From an uncultured Eubacteriales bacterium (lineage in GTDB: Bacteria; Bacillota; Clostridia; Christensenellales; Christensenellaceae), in NCBI GenBank assembly GCA_900545085.1, contig UQXU01000091.1:1-6152 (forward strand): a DNA stretch of 6,152 nt, read 5' to 3'. Both the position numbers and the translations under genes were made by a program. Each line of letters starts with the position of its first letter. Positions within the stretch are counted from its first letter, which is position 1. Under the pieces are notes generated by a model that saw nothing but the letters and a program-made list of their open reading frames with translations, was not told where the DNA came from and did not search any database. Of the stretch, positions 1-5,151 are shown one piece after another.

Positions 1-1088
1 TCATACGCCTCCAGCGCACTCTTAATATCATCCTCAGTCAACGCATTCTCATGTTGCACCATCTGGAGATCCTCAAATGCAATCTGCATATCCTTCCGAA
101 GCTGCGCCTTCGGAACATCGCATTTATAGGCGTAAATTGCCATACACATCAAAAAGAAATACCGGTGTCCGCCCCGGATTGATAATATCTGCCGCAGCCA
201 CCAATGGTAAAGTGCATACGGATCGTCGCCATGTACCTTTCCTGCAATGTCCCATTTTTTCGGGTACTTTTCGCCCTTGACAATAACTCGCTCATACCAC
301 TCCGGATACGCTTCCCGCGCTGCCGCTCTCGTTATCTTCGACGGTCTAAACGGCTTATTGACATCCACCCGATTTTCCGGTCTGGCATAAGCGTTCAAAT
401 ATTCCAACGTCACCGGTTCGCCGGTCCGAAACGCCACAATCTGATTGCCATGCTTTTCGTTGATGCTGCCAACCATGCGGAAGCTCTGGTTGATGGACTG
501 ATACTGAATCTCTTTGTTTTGCGACGTCGCCTTGTATTCCCACATCCGAAACGTAAGATCATACTTTAGGCTTTTCAACTGGATTTTAATATTCGGGTAT
601 AGATCGATCGGCTCCCGGAAAAAATAGCAAACGTGCAGACCGGTCCCTGACAGAACGAGATACGTCGGCATCGGCAAGCGGCGAAGCCGCGTCGGATCGC
701 CGCCAAATCGCAAAAATAAATTTCGCAACTCTTTCAGACCAACACCATCCAAATCGAAGATCAGTGCGTTCATCCGCTGCGCGTGCTCCAGCTTATTGGA
801 TTTCCCGCGATAGGACAGTCCGCTGCACAGCGTCAGCGGATTTTGTTCGATAAATTCCATGTAATCATTTTCCCACTGATCGGAGAACATGATTCTTCGG
901 CGCATTCGATTAAAACCATCGGACGTTTGCTCCCGATACAGATAAATTGCGTTGGGATGAGAATAATCCATATGCTGCTCGTCAGATCGCTCGTTATTCG
1001 GGAACATCTCTCTGTAAAAATCATAGCCGCTGACCTCCGGAAATTGAGAACTCAAATACTCATATCCTTCAGTGTAATTCTGTGTCAT
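1..1088 (-). CDS. Archaeo-eukaryotic-primase-like replication protein, C-terminus beyond left edge
   Basis: An open minus-strand frame runs from an ATG at 1088 off the left edge, giving 362 codons without a stop. A GGGAGGA ribosome binding site at 1097-1103 sits 8 nt upstream and fixes the start. Visible motifs fit the archaeo-eukaryotic primase fold: a hydrophobic strand with two aspartates (LIFDLDG, D112 and D114), then SGTGLH (S147, H152) matching the S-x-H motif, then QSFRMVGS around 201-208, the usual third conserved block. Residues 305-340 are helical and could be a PriCT-like C-terminal domain. Proteins of this type prime or initiate replication of plasmids, phage satellites and integrative elements. 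It lies downstream of the integrase and coiled-coil genes, on the same strand. The family call rests on motifs only; the missing C-terminus could hold a helicase or DNA-binding domain. Confidence 0.7.
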   Translation of the reverse strand, partial: MTQNYTEGYEYLSSQFPEVSGYDFYREMFPNNERSDEQHMDYSHPNAIYLYREQTSDGFNRMRRRIMFSDQWENDYMEFIEQNPLTLCSGLSYRGKSNKLEHAQRMNALIFDLDGVGLKELRNLFLRFGGDPTRLRRLPMPTYLVLSGTGLHVCYFFREPIDLYPNIKIQLKSLKYDLTFRMWEYKATSQNKEIQYQSINQSFRMVGSINEKHGNQIVAFRTGEPVTLEYLNAYARPENRVDVNKPFRPSKITRAAAREAYPEWYERVIVKGEKYPKKWDIAGKVHGDDPYALYHWWLRQILSIRGGHRYFFLMCMAIYAYKCDVPKAQLRKDMQIAFEDLQMVQHENALTEDDIKSALEAY

Positions 1089-1184
1089 ACACAAAGTCCT
1101 CCCAGTAAAAGAAAAAGAAGCAAAAAGAAAAGTCCGCTGCGGCGGGGATTCCAAACCATCCGGATTTGCCCACCGCCTTTCCCA

Positions 1185-1198
1185 CAGGCTTACGCCTG
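1185..1198. repeat. Short hairpin CAGGC/GCCTG
   Basis: Perfect 5-bp inverted repeat with a TTAC loop, 13 bases before the larger hairpin at 1211-1247. It overlaps a DnaA-box-like TTTCCCACA (1178-1186). Confidence 0.5.
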
Positions 1199-1210
1199 CC
1201 GGTACGCCCA

Positions 1211-1247
1211 CAGGATTCCCCACACCATAAAGGCGTGGAGAATCCTG
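1211..1247 (-). repeat. 16-bp hairpin in primase leader
   Basis: Arms 1211-1226 and 1232-1247 flank a 5-base loop. As DNA the arms match at 14 of 16 positions. Read as minus-strand RNA, both exceptions become G-U wobbles, so the stem pairs at all 16 positions. In plus-strand RNA they are C-A mismatches. This strand bias fits a structure acting in minus-strand RNA, or in one strand of single-stranded DNA, about 120 bases ahead of the primase start. No U-tract follows, so it is not a standard terminator. Confidence 0.6.
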
Positions 1248-1400
1248 ATGGACGACCTTGGAAAAGACCGTGGACAAATCCTACCCTGCTATCGGATGGG
1301 CTGCGCCCCCCGATCCAGCACCCAGCAAATCGCTACAAACTGCTGACCCCTGCTCGCTTCCTAAAAAGAGAAATTTTTTATTTTTTCGCAACAAAAATCC

Positions 1401-1441
1401 AGCCCCTGTTCTAGCCTTAGACCCCTATACGGGGGCTTAGA
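1401..1441. repeat. Nested GC hairpin with CTTAGA direct repeats
   Basis: AGCCCC (1401-1406) pairs with GGGGCT (1432-1437). An alternative inner stem pairs CCCC (1422-1425) with GGGG (1431-1434). CTTAGA occurs at 1416-1421 and again at 1436-1441. On the minus strand the outer stem is followed by GGATTTTTG, so it could serve as a weak terminator or attenuator. Confidence 0.35.
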
Positions 1442-1478
1442 TTATCAATAGCTTTTTCCCTATTTTTTGACCGTTATT

Positions 1479-1522
1479 ATAGCCTGTCCAAAACGCGATT
1501 TCAAGGGTTGCGGACAGGCTAT
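1479..1522. terminator. Stem-loop directly after the coiled-coil gene
   Basis: Perfect 11-bp inverted repeat (ATAGCCTGTCC at 1479-1489, its complement at 1512-1522) with a 22-base loop, starting 4 bases after the stop of the minus-strand gene. Its position suggests a transcript end or an mRNA 3' stabiliser. On the minus strand no U-tract follows the stem (AATAACGG); on the plus strand TTT follows. Efficient termination of the minus-strand operon is therefore not assured. Confidence 0.5.
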
Positions 1523-1526
1523 TTTG

Positions 1527-2270
1527 CTATCCATTTTTCGTTCCAGCCCGCATATCTGCGGGGACGATTCCAAGCGGTTTTGTGTGCTGAATGATATATT
1601 CCCAATAGCCAACTCTATAGTTTGCCCGAAGCTGCCGTGAGAATAGCGTATTGTGCGCTGCTTTGATTTCTTTCCAGTTTTCCGTTTCGATTAAATTCTC
1701 ATAGCTGCTCCCGCTGCAAATCATCGTAATGCCCACGTCCGCAAGCAAGCCATTTTTTCTGGCCAGAAGATCTTCCTCGATCAGCTGCCTTGCCTGGCTC
1801 TCTGTAAAATCGACCGAGTAAGGACTCTGAAGTACCGTCTCCCATACCTTTGCCGTCAGCAGCTTATTCCTGCCGGTTTTGTACCGTATTTCTTTTTCGG
1901 AGGACATCACGACAACATACCCGGTATGTACCTTTTTCGGTCGCAGCCCTCTATCCGCATTTGCTCTTTCCCGCGAAATTCTGAGAAGGTTCGCGTTGAG
2001 GGCGCGCTGGTCGGCGATTTCAGCCGTTTTCCGCTCCACCTGCTGTAAAAGGTCGTCTATCTGCGCTTGCGCCCTCTGTGCAGCTCTGTCGGCCTCGTGT
2101 GCCGCCTCCTGTTTTACTCTGGATATCTCCCGCGCAGCGGCTCTTTCTGCTTCCTCTTTTTCGCGCTTGGCTCTATCGCGCTGATTTAGAAGCATCTCAT
2201 ATTCCTGCCTTGTTTGAATTACATGGGTACACTCACCATCAAGGCTATCCAATGTTTTATAGCCTCCCAT
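1527..2270 (-). CDS. Coiled-coil protein of unknown function, mobile-element associated
   Basis: 247 residues. Residues about 22-105 are a continuous charged, Ala/Glu/Arg/Gln-rich heptad-like helix, predicted coiled coil. Residues about 113-240 form a separate mixed alpha/beta domain rich in aromatics, beginning KVHTGYVVVMSSE, with NTLFSRQLRANYRVGYWEY near 207-225 and ending in a PxDMR motif. I recall similar C-terminal domains beside integrases in clostridial elements, but no function is known to me. There is no signal peptide, membrane segment or catalytic motif. It starts 38 nt after the integrase stop and is probably co-transcribed. The start is uncertain: ATG 2270 has only AAGGA 5 nt upstream, whereas a TTG at 2252 (codon 7) has GGGAGG 10 nt upstream. 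Oligomerisation or a DNA-associated role near the integrase or primase is inference. Confidence 0.75.
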   Translation of the reverse strand: MGGYKTLDSLDGECTHVIQTRQEYEMLLNQRDRAKREKEEAERAAAREISRVKQEAAHEADRAAQRAQAQIDDLLQQVERKTAEIADQRALNANLLRISRERANADRGLRPKKVHTGYVVVMSSEKEIRYKTGRNKLLTAKVWETVLQSPYSVDFTESQARQLIEEDLLARKNGLLADVGITMICSGSSYENLIETENWKEIKAAHNTLFSRQLRANYRVGYWEYIIQHTKPLGIVPADMRAGTKNG

Positions 2271-2298
2271 TCGTTTCCTTACGTACTCGATGCCTCAT
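2257..2298 (-). CDS. Possible 13-residue leader peptide between integrase and coiled-coil gene
   Basis: After the integrase stop, GGGAGG is followed 3 nt later by an ATG opening a 13-codon frame (MRHRVRKETNGRL) that ends TAA at 2257. This frame carries inside it the second GGGAGG, which would serve the TTG start at 2252. If translated, it would couple the integrase to the downstream gene. The GGGAGG-ATG spacing is short, and the peptide may be chance. Confidence 0.2.
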   Translation of the reverse strand: MRHRVRKETNGRL

Positions 2299-2308
2299 TC
2301 GCCTCCCA

Positions 2309-3331
2309 TCAAAGGCCGCGGATATAGTTGTCCGCTACAACACTGATTCTATTATGCCCCAGCGCCTTGCTGCAGACCAGCATAGCAGCCTTGTCCAGCT
2401 TCTTGCCCGCTTCATCCTTGCGGCAAGTGTAGACGTCACTCTGATATCTTTTTCCGGTTCCTTTATTCACCCGGTCAAACGGAATTTCACTGATCTTTCT
2501 TGCATGAGCTTTGTAGATAGCAACTGCGTAATCTGAGCGGTAACTATGAATATCCGCGCATTGGTGAATGAACTGCCAGACCTTTTCATCGGGCAGCGTG
2601 TTCTTCATCCGGTCGATGATCTGTGTCTGATTTTTCCCTATAATGGGGCTTACGCGCTCCCTACCGCCTTTTCCGTTCCGCACATGGATGAAATACTCGC
2701 CTTCAAACATTCGCGTGTCCTGTAGCATCTGAAGCCGCTTCGTGTCACCCGGCGTCCGCTGCTGCTCTGGGATCTGTTCTAGCGCCGTGATCTGCGCTTC
2801 GATCTGTTCCCGTGTCACCAGATCCGTTCCCTTCAGGTCTGCCAACTCGCTGCGTCGCAGCCCGGTTCCCCGGCAGAATTTTATCAGCTCATCGTTGTTA
2901 GCTTCCGAGAAGTGCCGATCCCGCTTGGCGTCTCCCCTGCTCCGTTTGATTTCTGATCGGTTCCGCTTCGGCGGCTTGAAGTAGTCTTCATCGTCTGGTT
3001 TTATGCCATACAACTTCCCCAAGGCTTTCGCCTCGGCCTGAATCGTCCATGCAGATAGATCCTGGTCAACTCGCACCTGCAGCCACTCGTTGACATACCT
3101 TTTTGCTTTCTTCAGCGTCGTACATTCCGGGTATTTTTCCTTGACATACTTCAAGAAGTACTTTATGTGCTTCCAGTAGGTCTTGTATGTGTTGACCGAG
3201 AAGATTTTATCGTCGGCTGTCCCATTCAAAACTGCCTCGCGCTTGCTTTCGCCCAGCGCCAGCATAGATGTCAATTTTTCATACGCCTGCTGGTGCAGAT
3301 CCTTCGAGTATGATTTGTTTTTTCGCCCCAA
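2309..3331 (-). CDS. Tyrosine recombinase (site-specific integrase)
   Basis: 340 residues, complete. All catalytic positions of the tyrosine recombinase family are visible: R159 in TGLRRSEL (box I), K221 in the GKGGRERV beta-hairpin, H262 and R265 in HSYR (box II), H326 in LGHNRIS and the nucleophile Y336 near the C-terminus. Residues 1-130 form the SAM-like core-binding region, rich in Lys and Tyr. About 40 extra residues (171-212) separate box I from the lysine hairpin. The start is TTG at 3331 with GGGGG (3339-3343) 7 nt upstream; an ATG at 3350 is out of frame. Such enzymes integrate and excise mobile elements by cutting and rejoining DNA at paired att sites. The gene heads a minus-strand series with the coiled-coil and primase-like genes, and a long palindrome lies just upstream. 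Element type (ICE, IME, satellite) cannot be decided here. Confidence 0.92.
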   Translation of the reverse strand: MGRKNKSYSKDLHQQAYEKLTSMLALGESKREAVLNGTADDKIFSVNTYKTYWKHIKYFLKYVKEKYPECTTLKKAKRYVNEWLQVRVDQDLSAWTIQAEAKALGKLYGIKPDDEDYFKPPKRNRSEIKRSRGDAKRDRHFSEANNDELIKFCRGTGLRRSELADLKGTDLVTREQIEAQITALEQIPEQQRTPGDTKRLQMLQDTRMFEGEYFIHVRNGKGGRERVSPIIGKNQTQIIDRMKNTLPDEKVWQFIHQCADIHSYRSDYAVAIYKAHARKISEIPFDRVNKGTGKRYQSDVYTCRKDEAGKKLDKAAMLVCSKALGHNRISVVADNYIRGL

Positions 3332-3338
3332 ATGGTAG

Positions 3339-3347
3339 CCCCCTTTT
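3339..3347 (-). promoter_or_regulatory. Ribosome binding site deciding the TTG start of the integrase
   Basis: AAAAGGGGG on the minus strand lies 7 nt before TTG 3331. No ATG in this frame is well placed, so TTG initiation is the best choice and would keep integrase levels modest. Confidence 0.6.
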
Positions 3348-3350
3348 CAT

Positions 3351-3384
3351 TACGATATATAACTTACATAAGTTATATATCGTA
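3351..3384. repeat. 34-bp palindrome upstream of integrase (operator or recombinase site)
   Basis: Two perfect 16-bp arms, the left being TACGATATATAACTTA, flank a 2-base centre (CA). The palindrome ends 19 nt before the integrase start codon, so it would lie in the 5' leader or at the promoter. It could be an operator for a dimeric repressor, a binding site through which the integrase controls itself, or a crossover site: read as 13-8-13 it has loxP-like geometry. Confidence 0.6.
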
Positions 3385-3398
3385 TATACTTTATTTCC

Positions 3399-3426
3399 AT
3401 TATATCAATTATTTACATTATATAAA
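3399..3426 (-). promoter_or_regulatory. Candidate integrase promoter
   Basis: On the minus strand TTTATA (3421-3426) and a perfect TATAAT (3399-3404) are separated by 16 bases, about 70 nt upstream of the integrase start. The region is very A/T-rich, so other pairs are possible; TTGATA at 3403-3408 is one alternative -35. The palindrome at 3351-3384 would fall just downstream of the transcription start. Confidence 0.4.
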
Positions 3427-3696
3427 CGTTCAAGCTAAGCCGCTTCACGTCAGTTTCCGAAGAAACCTCGACGATCAGCAAAGTACACTTTTTAAAGTCT
3501 TATGTGTGACTGTTTTGAAGATTTCTCTTCTACACTTTTTTCTTGCTTATGTGTGCAGCCTATTTATTAGCGTCTACGGCAGTTGAGGTTCTGTCGAATC
3601 CTTTTCCGAGGGATCGGCTCTCCAGTGTTTTCTACAGTACACTGGCAACATTCAGTAGGTGGACGGCGAACAGATGCGTTCTGCTTACCTGTGCTT

Positions 3697-3780
3697 TCAC
3701 AAAGATTACTCGCAGCAGGGTCCATGATGTGCTTTCCAATTCACAAAGGTTACTACGGCAAGCCCACACATCACAAAGGT
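3697..3780 (+). repeat. Three TCACAAAGRT direct repeats
   Basis: TCACAAAGATTACT (3697-3710), TCACAAAGGTTACT (3741-3754) and TCACAAAGGT (3771-3780) lie in the same orientation, with starts 44 and 30 bases apart. The first two are also preceded by TGTGCTTTC, at 4 bases more distance in the second copy. They resemble arm-type integrase or excisionase sites, or traces of a duplication. Confidence 0.5.
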
Positions 3781-3824
3781 GCATCATACCTTTTTAGCGG
3801 CTCTAAAATAAAAACTGCTAAACC

Positions 3825-3840
3825 CCCGGCAGCTGCCGGG
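3825..3840. repeat. 16-bp perfect GC palindrome
   Basis: CCCGGCAGCTGCCGGG is fully self-complementary. On the minus strand it follows the small gene ending at 3916, and a T-rich tract (TTTTTATTTT) begins about 11 bases later, so a weak terminator is possible. A second inverted repeat, TCTGGGC/GCCCAGA (3845-3851, 3871-3877), lies beside it. Confidence 0.5.
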
Positions 3841-3915
3841 ACGCTCTGGGCCTAATTACTATTTACCCTCGCCCAGACGAGTTTTCTGTAAAATTCACTG
3901 AGCCTTTCCAGCCGC

Positions 3916-4173
3916 TCAGTATTTGCAGTAAATATCCGCTGCCTCATCAACGGAAGTTCCATCAAAAGCCGTATTGAACGCCTCCACGACCTTTCTAGTG
4001 TCTGCCTGATCCAGGCCAACGATCTGTGCCGCCCGTAGAAAATAGCCCACGCAAGCATCGTTACTCCAGATTTCAGTTGTTTCCATCATCGCATCGGTGA
4101 AACTGGCTCCAGCCGAATCTTTCGGCGTCATTTTTTCTGATTCAACCTTTCGCATATAGTCCTTAATTGTCAT
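3916..4173 (-). CDS. Small conserved-looking protein of unknown function
   Basis: 85 residues starting MTIKDYMRKVESEK. It is supported by a strong GGGAGGG (4181-4187) 7 nt before the ATG and by a well-spaced promoter further upstream. The sequence is acidic and predicted mostly helical. Residues about 38-80 (NDACVGYFLRAAQIVGLD, then AFDGTSVDEAADIY) resemble a helical pattern I recall in small proteins of clostridial mobile elements and plasmids, with no known function. There is no signal peptide, membrane segment, helix-turn-helix or metal-binding motif. It stands alone, transcribed towards the integrase and away from the TA genes. Another frame across 3852-4058 is Arg/Trp-rich, lacks a ribosome binding site and is a shadow of this gene. 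Confidence 0.65.
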   Translation of the reverse strand: MTIKDYMRKVESEKMTPKDSAGASFTDAMMETTEIWSNDACVGYFLRAAQIVGLDQADTRKVVEAFNTAFDGTSVDEAADIYCKY

Positions 4174-4225
4174 TTGTTTTCCCTCCCAGCCAGTCCTAAT
4201 TTACCGTCCTTTTCTATTCAAGCCC

Positions 4226-4254
4226 ATCTTACCATACTATGCTGATAAAGTCAA
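4226..4254 (-). promoter_or_regulatory. Promoter of the small minus-strand gene
   Basis: On the minus strand TTGACT (4249-4254) and TAAGAT (4226-4231) are separated by exactly 17 bases. Transcription would start near 4219, about 45 nt before the ATG at 4173. The -35 is near consensus and the -10 is moderate. Confidence 0.6.
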
Positions 4255-4276
4255 CATAAACTGAGTATATACGGAT

Positions 4277-4324
4277 ATAACGGTTTACCCGTTCACGCAT
4301 TCGCGCAAACGGGTAAACCGTTAT
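4277..4324. repeat. 17-bp perfect inverted repeat
   Basis: ATAACGGTTTACCCGTT (4277-4293) is exactly complementary to 4308-4324, with a 14-base loop. No T-tract follows on either strand, which argues against a plain terminator. It is the first and longest perfect stem of the hairpin cluster. Confidence 0.7.
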
Positions 4325-4462
4325 TAGGCATCCAAGATGCCCGGAGTTCCCCGGCGCAGCAGCACCGGGCGGGGTAAACTCCAGGCGTCTGCGGACGCCT
4401 CCCCTGCTCGGTGCGACAACGAACCGCCTTTCCTGTCGGCTGTCCGTTGTCGCCACCGAGCA
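4277..4462. other. Cluster of five stem-loops (candidate structured RNA or origin/transfer site)
   Basis: Within 186 bases five stems follow each other almost without spacers: 4277-4324 (17 bp), 4327-4341 (GGCATC/GATGCC, 3-base loop), 4343-4382 (GGAGTT/AACTCC plus inner CCCC/GGGG), 4383-4400 (AGGCGTC/GACGCCT, TGCG loop) and 4405-4462 (17 pairs with one bulged C at 4453). Base composition is visibly more GC-rich than the flanks. Frames crossing it on either strand lack ribosome binding sites. It lies between the divergently transcribed small gene and brnTA. The remaining stretch 4463-4560 shows no gene. It could be a non-coding RNA, a single-strand origin or a transfer or attachment site. Confidence 0.55.
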
Positions 4463-4561
4463 ATGCGCTCATCGAGTATTCGCCGTGCCAGCGAGAAAAC
4501 TTCGGTATCGCCGCTGCCTATACAACCAATCGCGCAGGTTTTGTATCTCCGTTTAGTTGCC

Positions 4562-4589
4562 TTGACAATAATTATTTTGTATGTATAAT
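4562..4589 (+). promoter_or_regulatory. brnTA promoter
   Basis: A perfect TTGACA (4562-4567) and a perfect TATAAT (4584-4589) are separated by 16 bases. Start-site selection 7 bases beyond the -10 would fall at about 4596, the A of the toxin ATG. The self-complementary octamer ATAATTAT occurs at 4568-4575 and 4590-4597, flanking the -10 with a 22-base period, and could be the BrnA operator. Confidence 0.8.
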
Positions 4590-4595
4590 ATAATT

Positions 4596-4886
4596 ATGGA
4601 CACACTAAGATTTGAATGGGACCCCAACAAGAATGAGATCAACAAAAAGAAGCACGGCTTATCTTTCGAGGCAGCAAAGGAGGTCTTTTACGACGAGTTT
4701 GCCATTCTATTTGACGATCCGGATCACTCCATTGAAGAAGATCGCTTCCTCATTATCGGATCGATCAAATCGCAGAAAATTTGCATTGTAAGCCATTGCT
4801 ACCGCGACAATGAAAACTGCATCCGTATTATCTCGGCACGGCAAGCAACCAAAACCGAGCAACGTATTTATCTTGATGGAATTTGA
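4596..4886 (+). CDS. brnT: BrnT-family toxin (RelE-fold ribonuclease)
   Basis: 96 residues from ATG 4596. BrnT signatures are clear: an N-terminal FEWDPNKNEINKKKHG (6-21), then LSFEAAKEVFYDE (22-34), D-x-D-H at 41-44, E-x-D-R (47-50), the strand FLIIGSI (51-57) and C-terminal IRIISARQATKTEQRIY (76-92). BrnT is an RNase of the RelE/ParE-like fold that halts translation by cleaving RNA; basic and acidic residues of the KHG, ExxR and RIISAR segments form its conserved surface. The toxin-first order with brnA immediately downstream is typical of the family. An in-frame ATG at 4581 overlaps the -10 box and is disfavoured. Neither start has a Shine-Dalgarno sequence, so the mRNA is probably leaderless, which would keep toxin translation low relative to the antitoxin. 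Confidence 0.93.
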   Translation: MDTLRFEWDPNKNEINKKKHGLSFEAAKEVFYDEFAILFDDPDHSIEEDRFLIIGSIKSQKICIVSHCYRDNENCIRIISARQATKTEQRIYLDGI

Positions 4887-4895
4887 GGTGATAGT

Positions 4896-5111
4896 ATGAG
4901 AGATGAATATAACATCAGCGAGCTAAATCCAAGAAAAAATCCCTACGCGAACCGGCTGAAAAAGCAGATCACCATCAACATCGACGGCGGCACCATCGAC
5001 TACTTCAAGTCTCTGGCCGACGCAAAAGGCATCCCCTATCAGACCCTGATCAACCTCTATTTGAGAGACTGTGCCGATAACCACCGGCAGCTCCAATTAT
5101 CCTGGCAGTAA
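4896..5111 (+). CDS. brnA: BrnA-family ribbon-helix-helix antitoxin
   Basis: 71 residues. After a basic N-terminus (1-23) comes the DNA-contacting strand QITINID (24-30), helix A (about 31-43, TIDYFKSLADAKG) and helix B (about 47-59, PYQTLINLYLRDC), the ribbon-helix-helix fold of BrnA/CopG proteins. BrnA binds and neutralises BrnT, and the complex represses its own promoter. The strong GAGGTGA at 4885-4891 overlaps the brnT stop codon, and the ATG follows 9 nt after that stop. Antitoxin translation is thus coupled to, and initiated more strongly than, the apparently leaderless toxin. At 71 residues it is at the short end for BrnA; generic CopG-family naming would also fit. Confidence 0.85.
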   Translation: MRDEYNISELNPRKNPYANRLKKQITINIDGGTIDYFKSLADAKGIPYQTLINLYLRDCADNHRQLQLSWQ

Positions 5112-5151
5112 TGCTTTTCCGCGAATTTTTTAATCACGCAGCGTTGTACAA

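Larger units (their letters stand above)
1104..1478. other. Structured non-coding region between coiled-coil and primase genes
   Basis: No convincing gene is seen on either strand. Plus-strand frames opening at 1166 and 1258 use proline- and arginine-rich codons, lack ribosome binding sites and overlap hairpins, so they look spurious. The stretch holds a 5-bp hairpin (CAGGC/GCCTG, 1185-1198), a 16-bp hairpin (1211-1247), CCCAC repeats, DnaA-box-like nonamers, a GC hairpin bracketed by CTTAGA repeats (1416-1441) and an A/T-rich tract (1364-1393). It forms the 5' leader of the primase gene if transcription continues from the integrase side. It could be a replication origin or a cis-acting RNA; the sequence does not decide. 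Confidence 0.5.
3430..3850. other. Intergenic region without convincing gene
   Basis: Frames on the plus strand (opening at 3332, 3543 and 3583) lack ribosome binding sites and show no recognisable domains. A minus-strand frame from about 3782 of some 50 codons is equally weak. What is visible: a 7-bp inverted repeat CCAGTGT/ACACTGG (3622-3645), three TCACAAAG(A/G)T direct repeats and a 16-bp palindrome. The location beside the integrase promoter would suit recombination arm sites or a degraded gene; neither is proven. Confidence 0.45.

Noticed and set aside
204..569. Plus-strand open frames at 77-280, 204-569 and 783-1346
   Set aside because: They run antisense to the primase-like gene, have no ribosome binding sites and no domain pattern. 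The minus-strand frame is open over 362 codons and carries primase motifs.
355..1024. Minus-strand frames at 355-543 and 833-1024
   Set aside because: Out-of-frame shadows of the primase-like gene.
1166..1440. Proline/arginine-rich plus-strand frames at 1166-1414 and 1258-1440
   Set aside because: They cross hairpins, lack Shine-Dalgarno sites, and overlap each other in different frames; they look like chance openings.
1879..2984. Plus-strand frames at 1879-2184, 2078-2536 and 2742-2984
   Set aside because: Antisense shadows of the coiled-coil and integrase genes; the Ser/Arg/Ala-rich composition is typical of such shadows.
3697..3780. CRISPR array
   Set aside because: The repeats are only 10-14 bases, unequally spaced, only three, and there are no cas genes.
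3332..3855. Plus-strand frames at 3332-3586, 3543-3797 and 3583-3855
   Set aside because: The first begins inside the integrase leader and reads through the palindrome and AT-rich promoter DNA. None has a ribosome binding site or known motif.
3852..4058. Minus-strand frame rich in Arg and Trp
   Set aside because: It overlaps the better-supported 85-residue gene in another frame and has no ribosome binding site.
4277..4462. Integron attC site for the TA cassettes
   Set aside because: The stems lack recognisable RYYYAAC/GTTRRRY core sites at their ends, and no integron integrase is seen.
4229..4588. Frames across the hairpin cluster on both strands (4229-4456 minus, 4337-4588 and 4411-4593 plus)
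   Set aside because: They translate the stem-loops into Arg/Pro/Ser-rich sequence and have no start signals.
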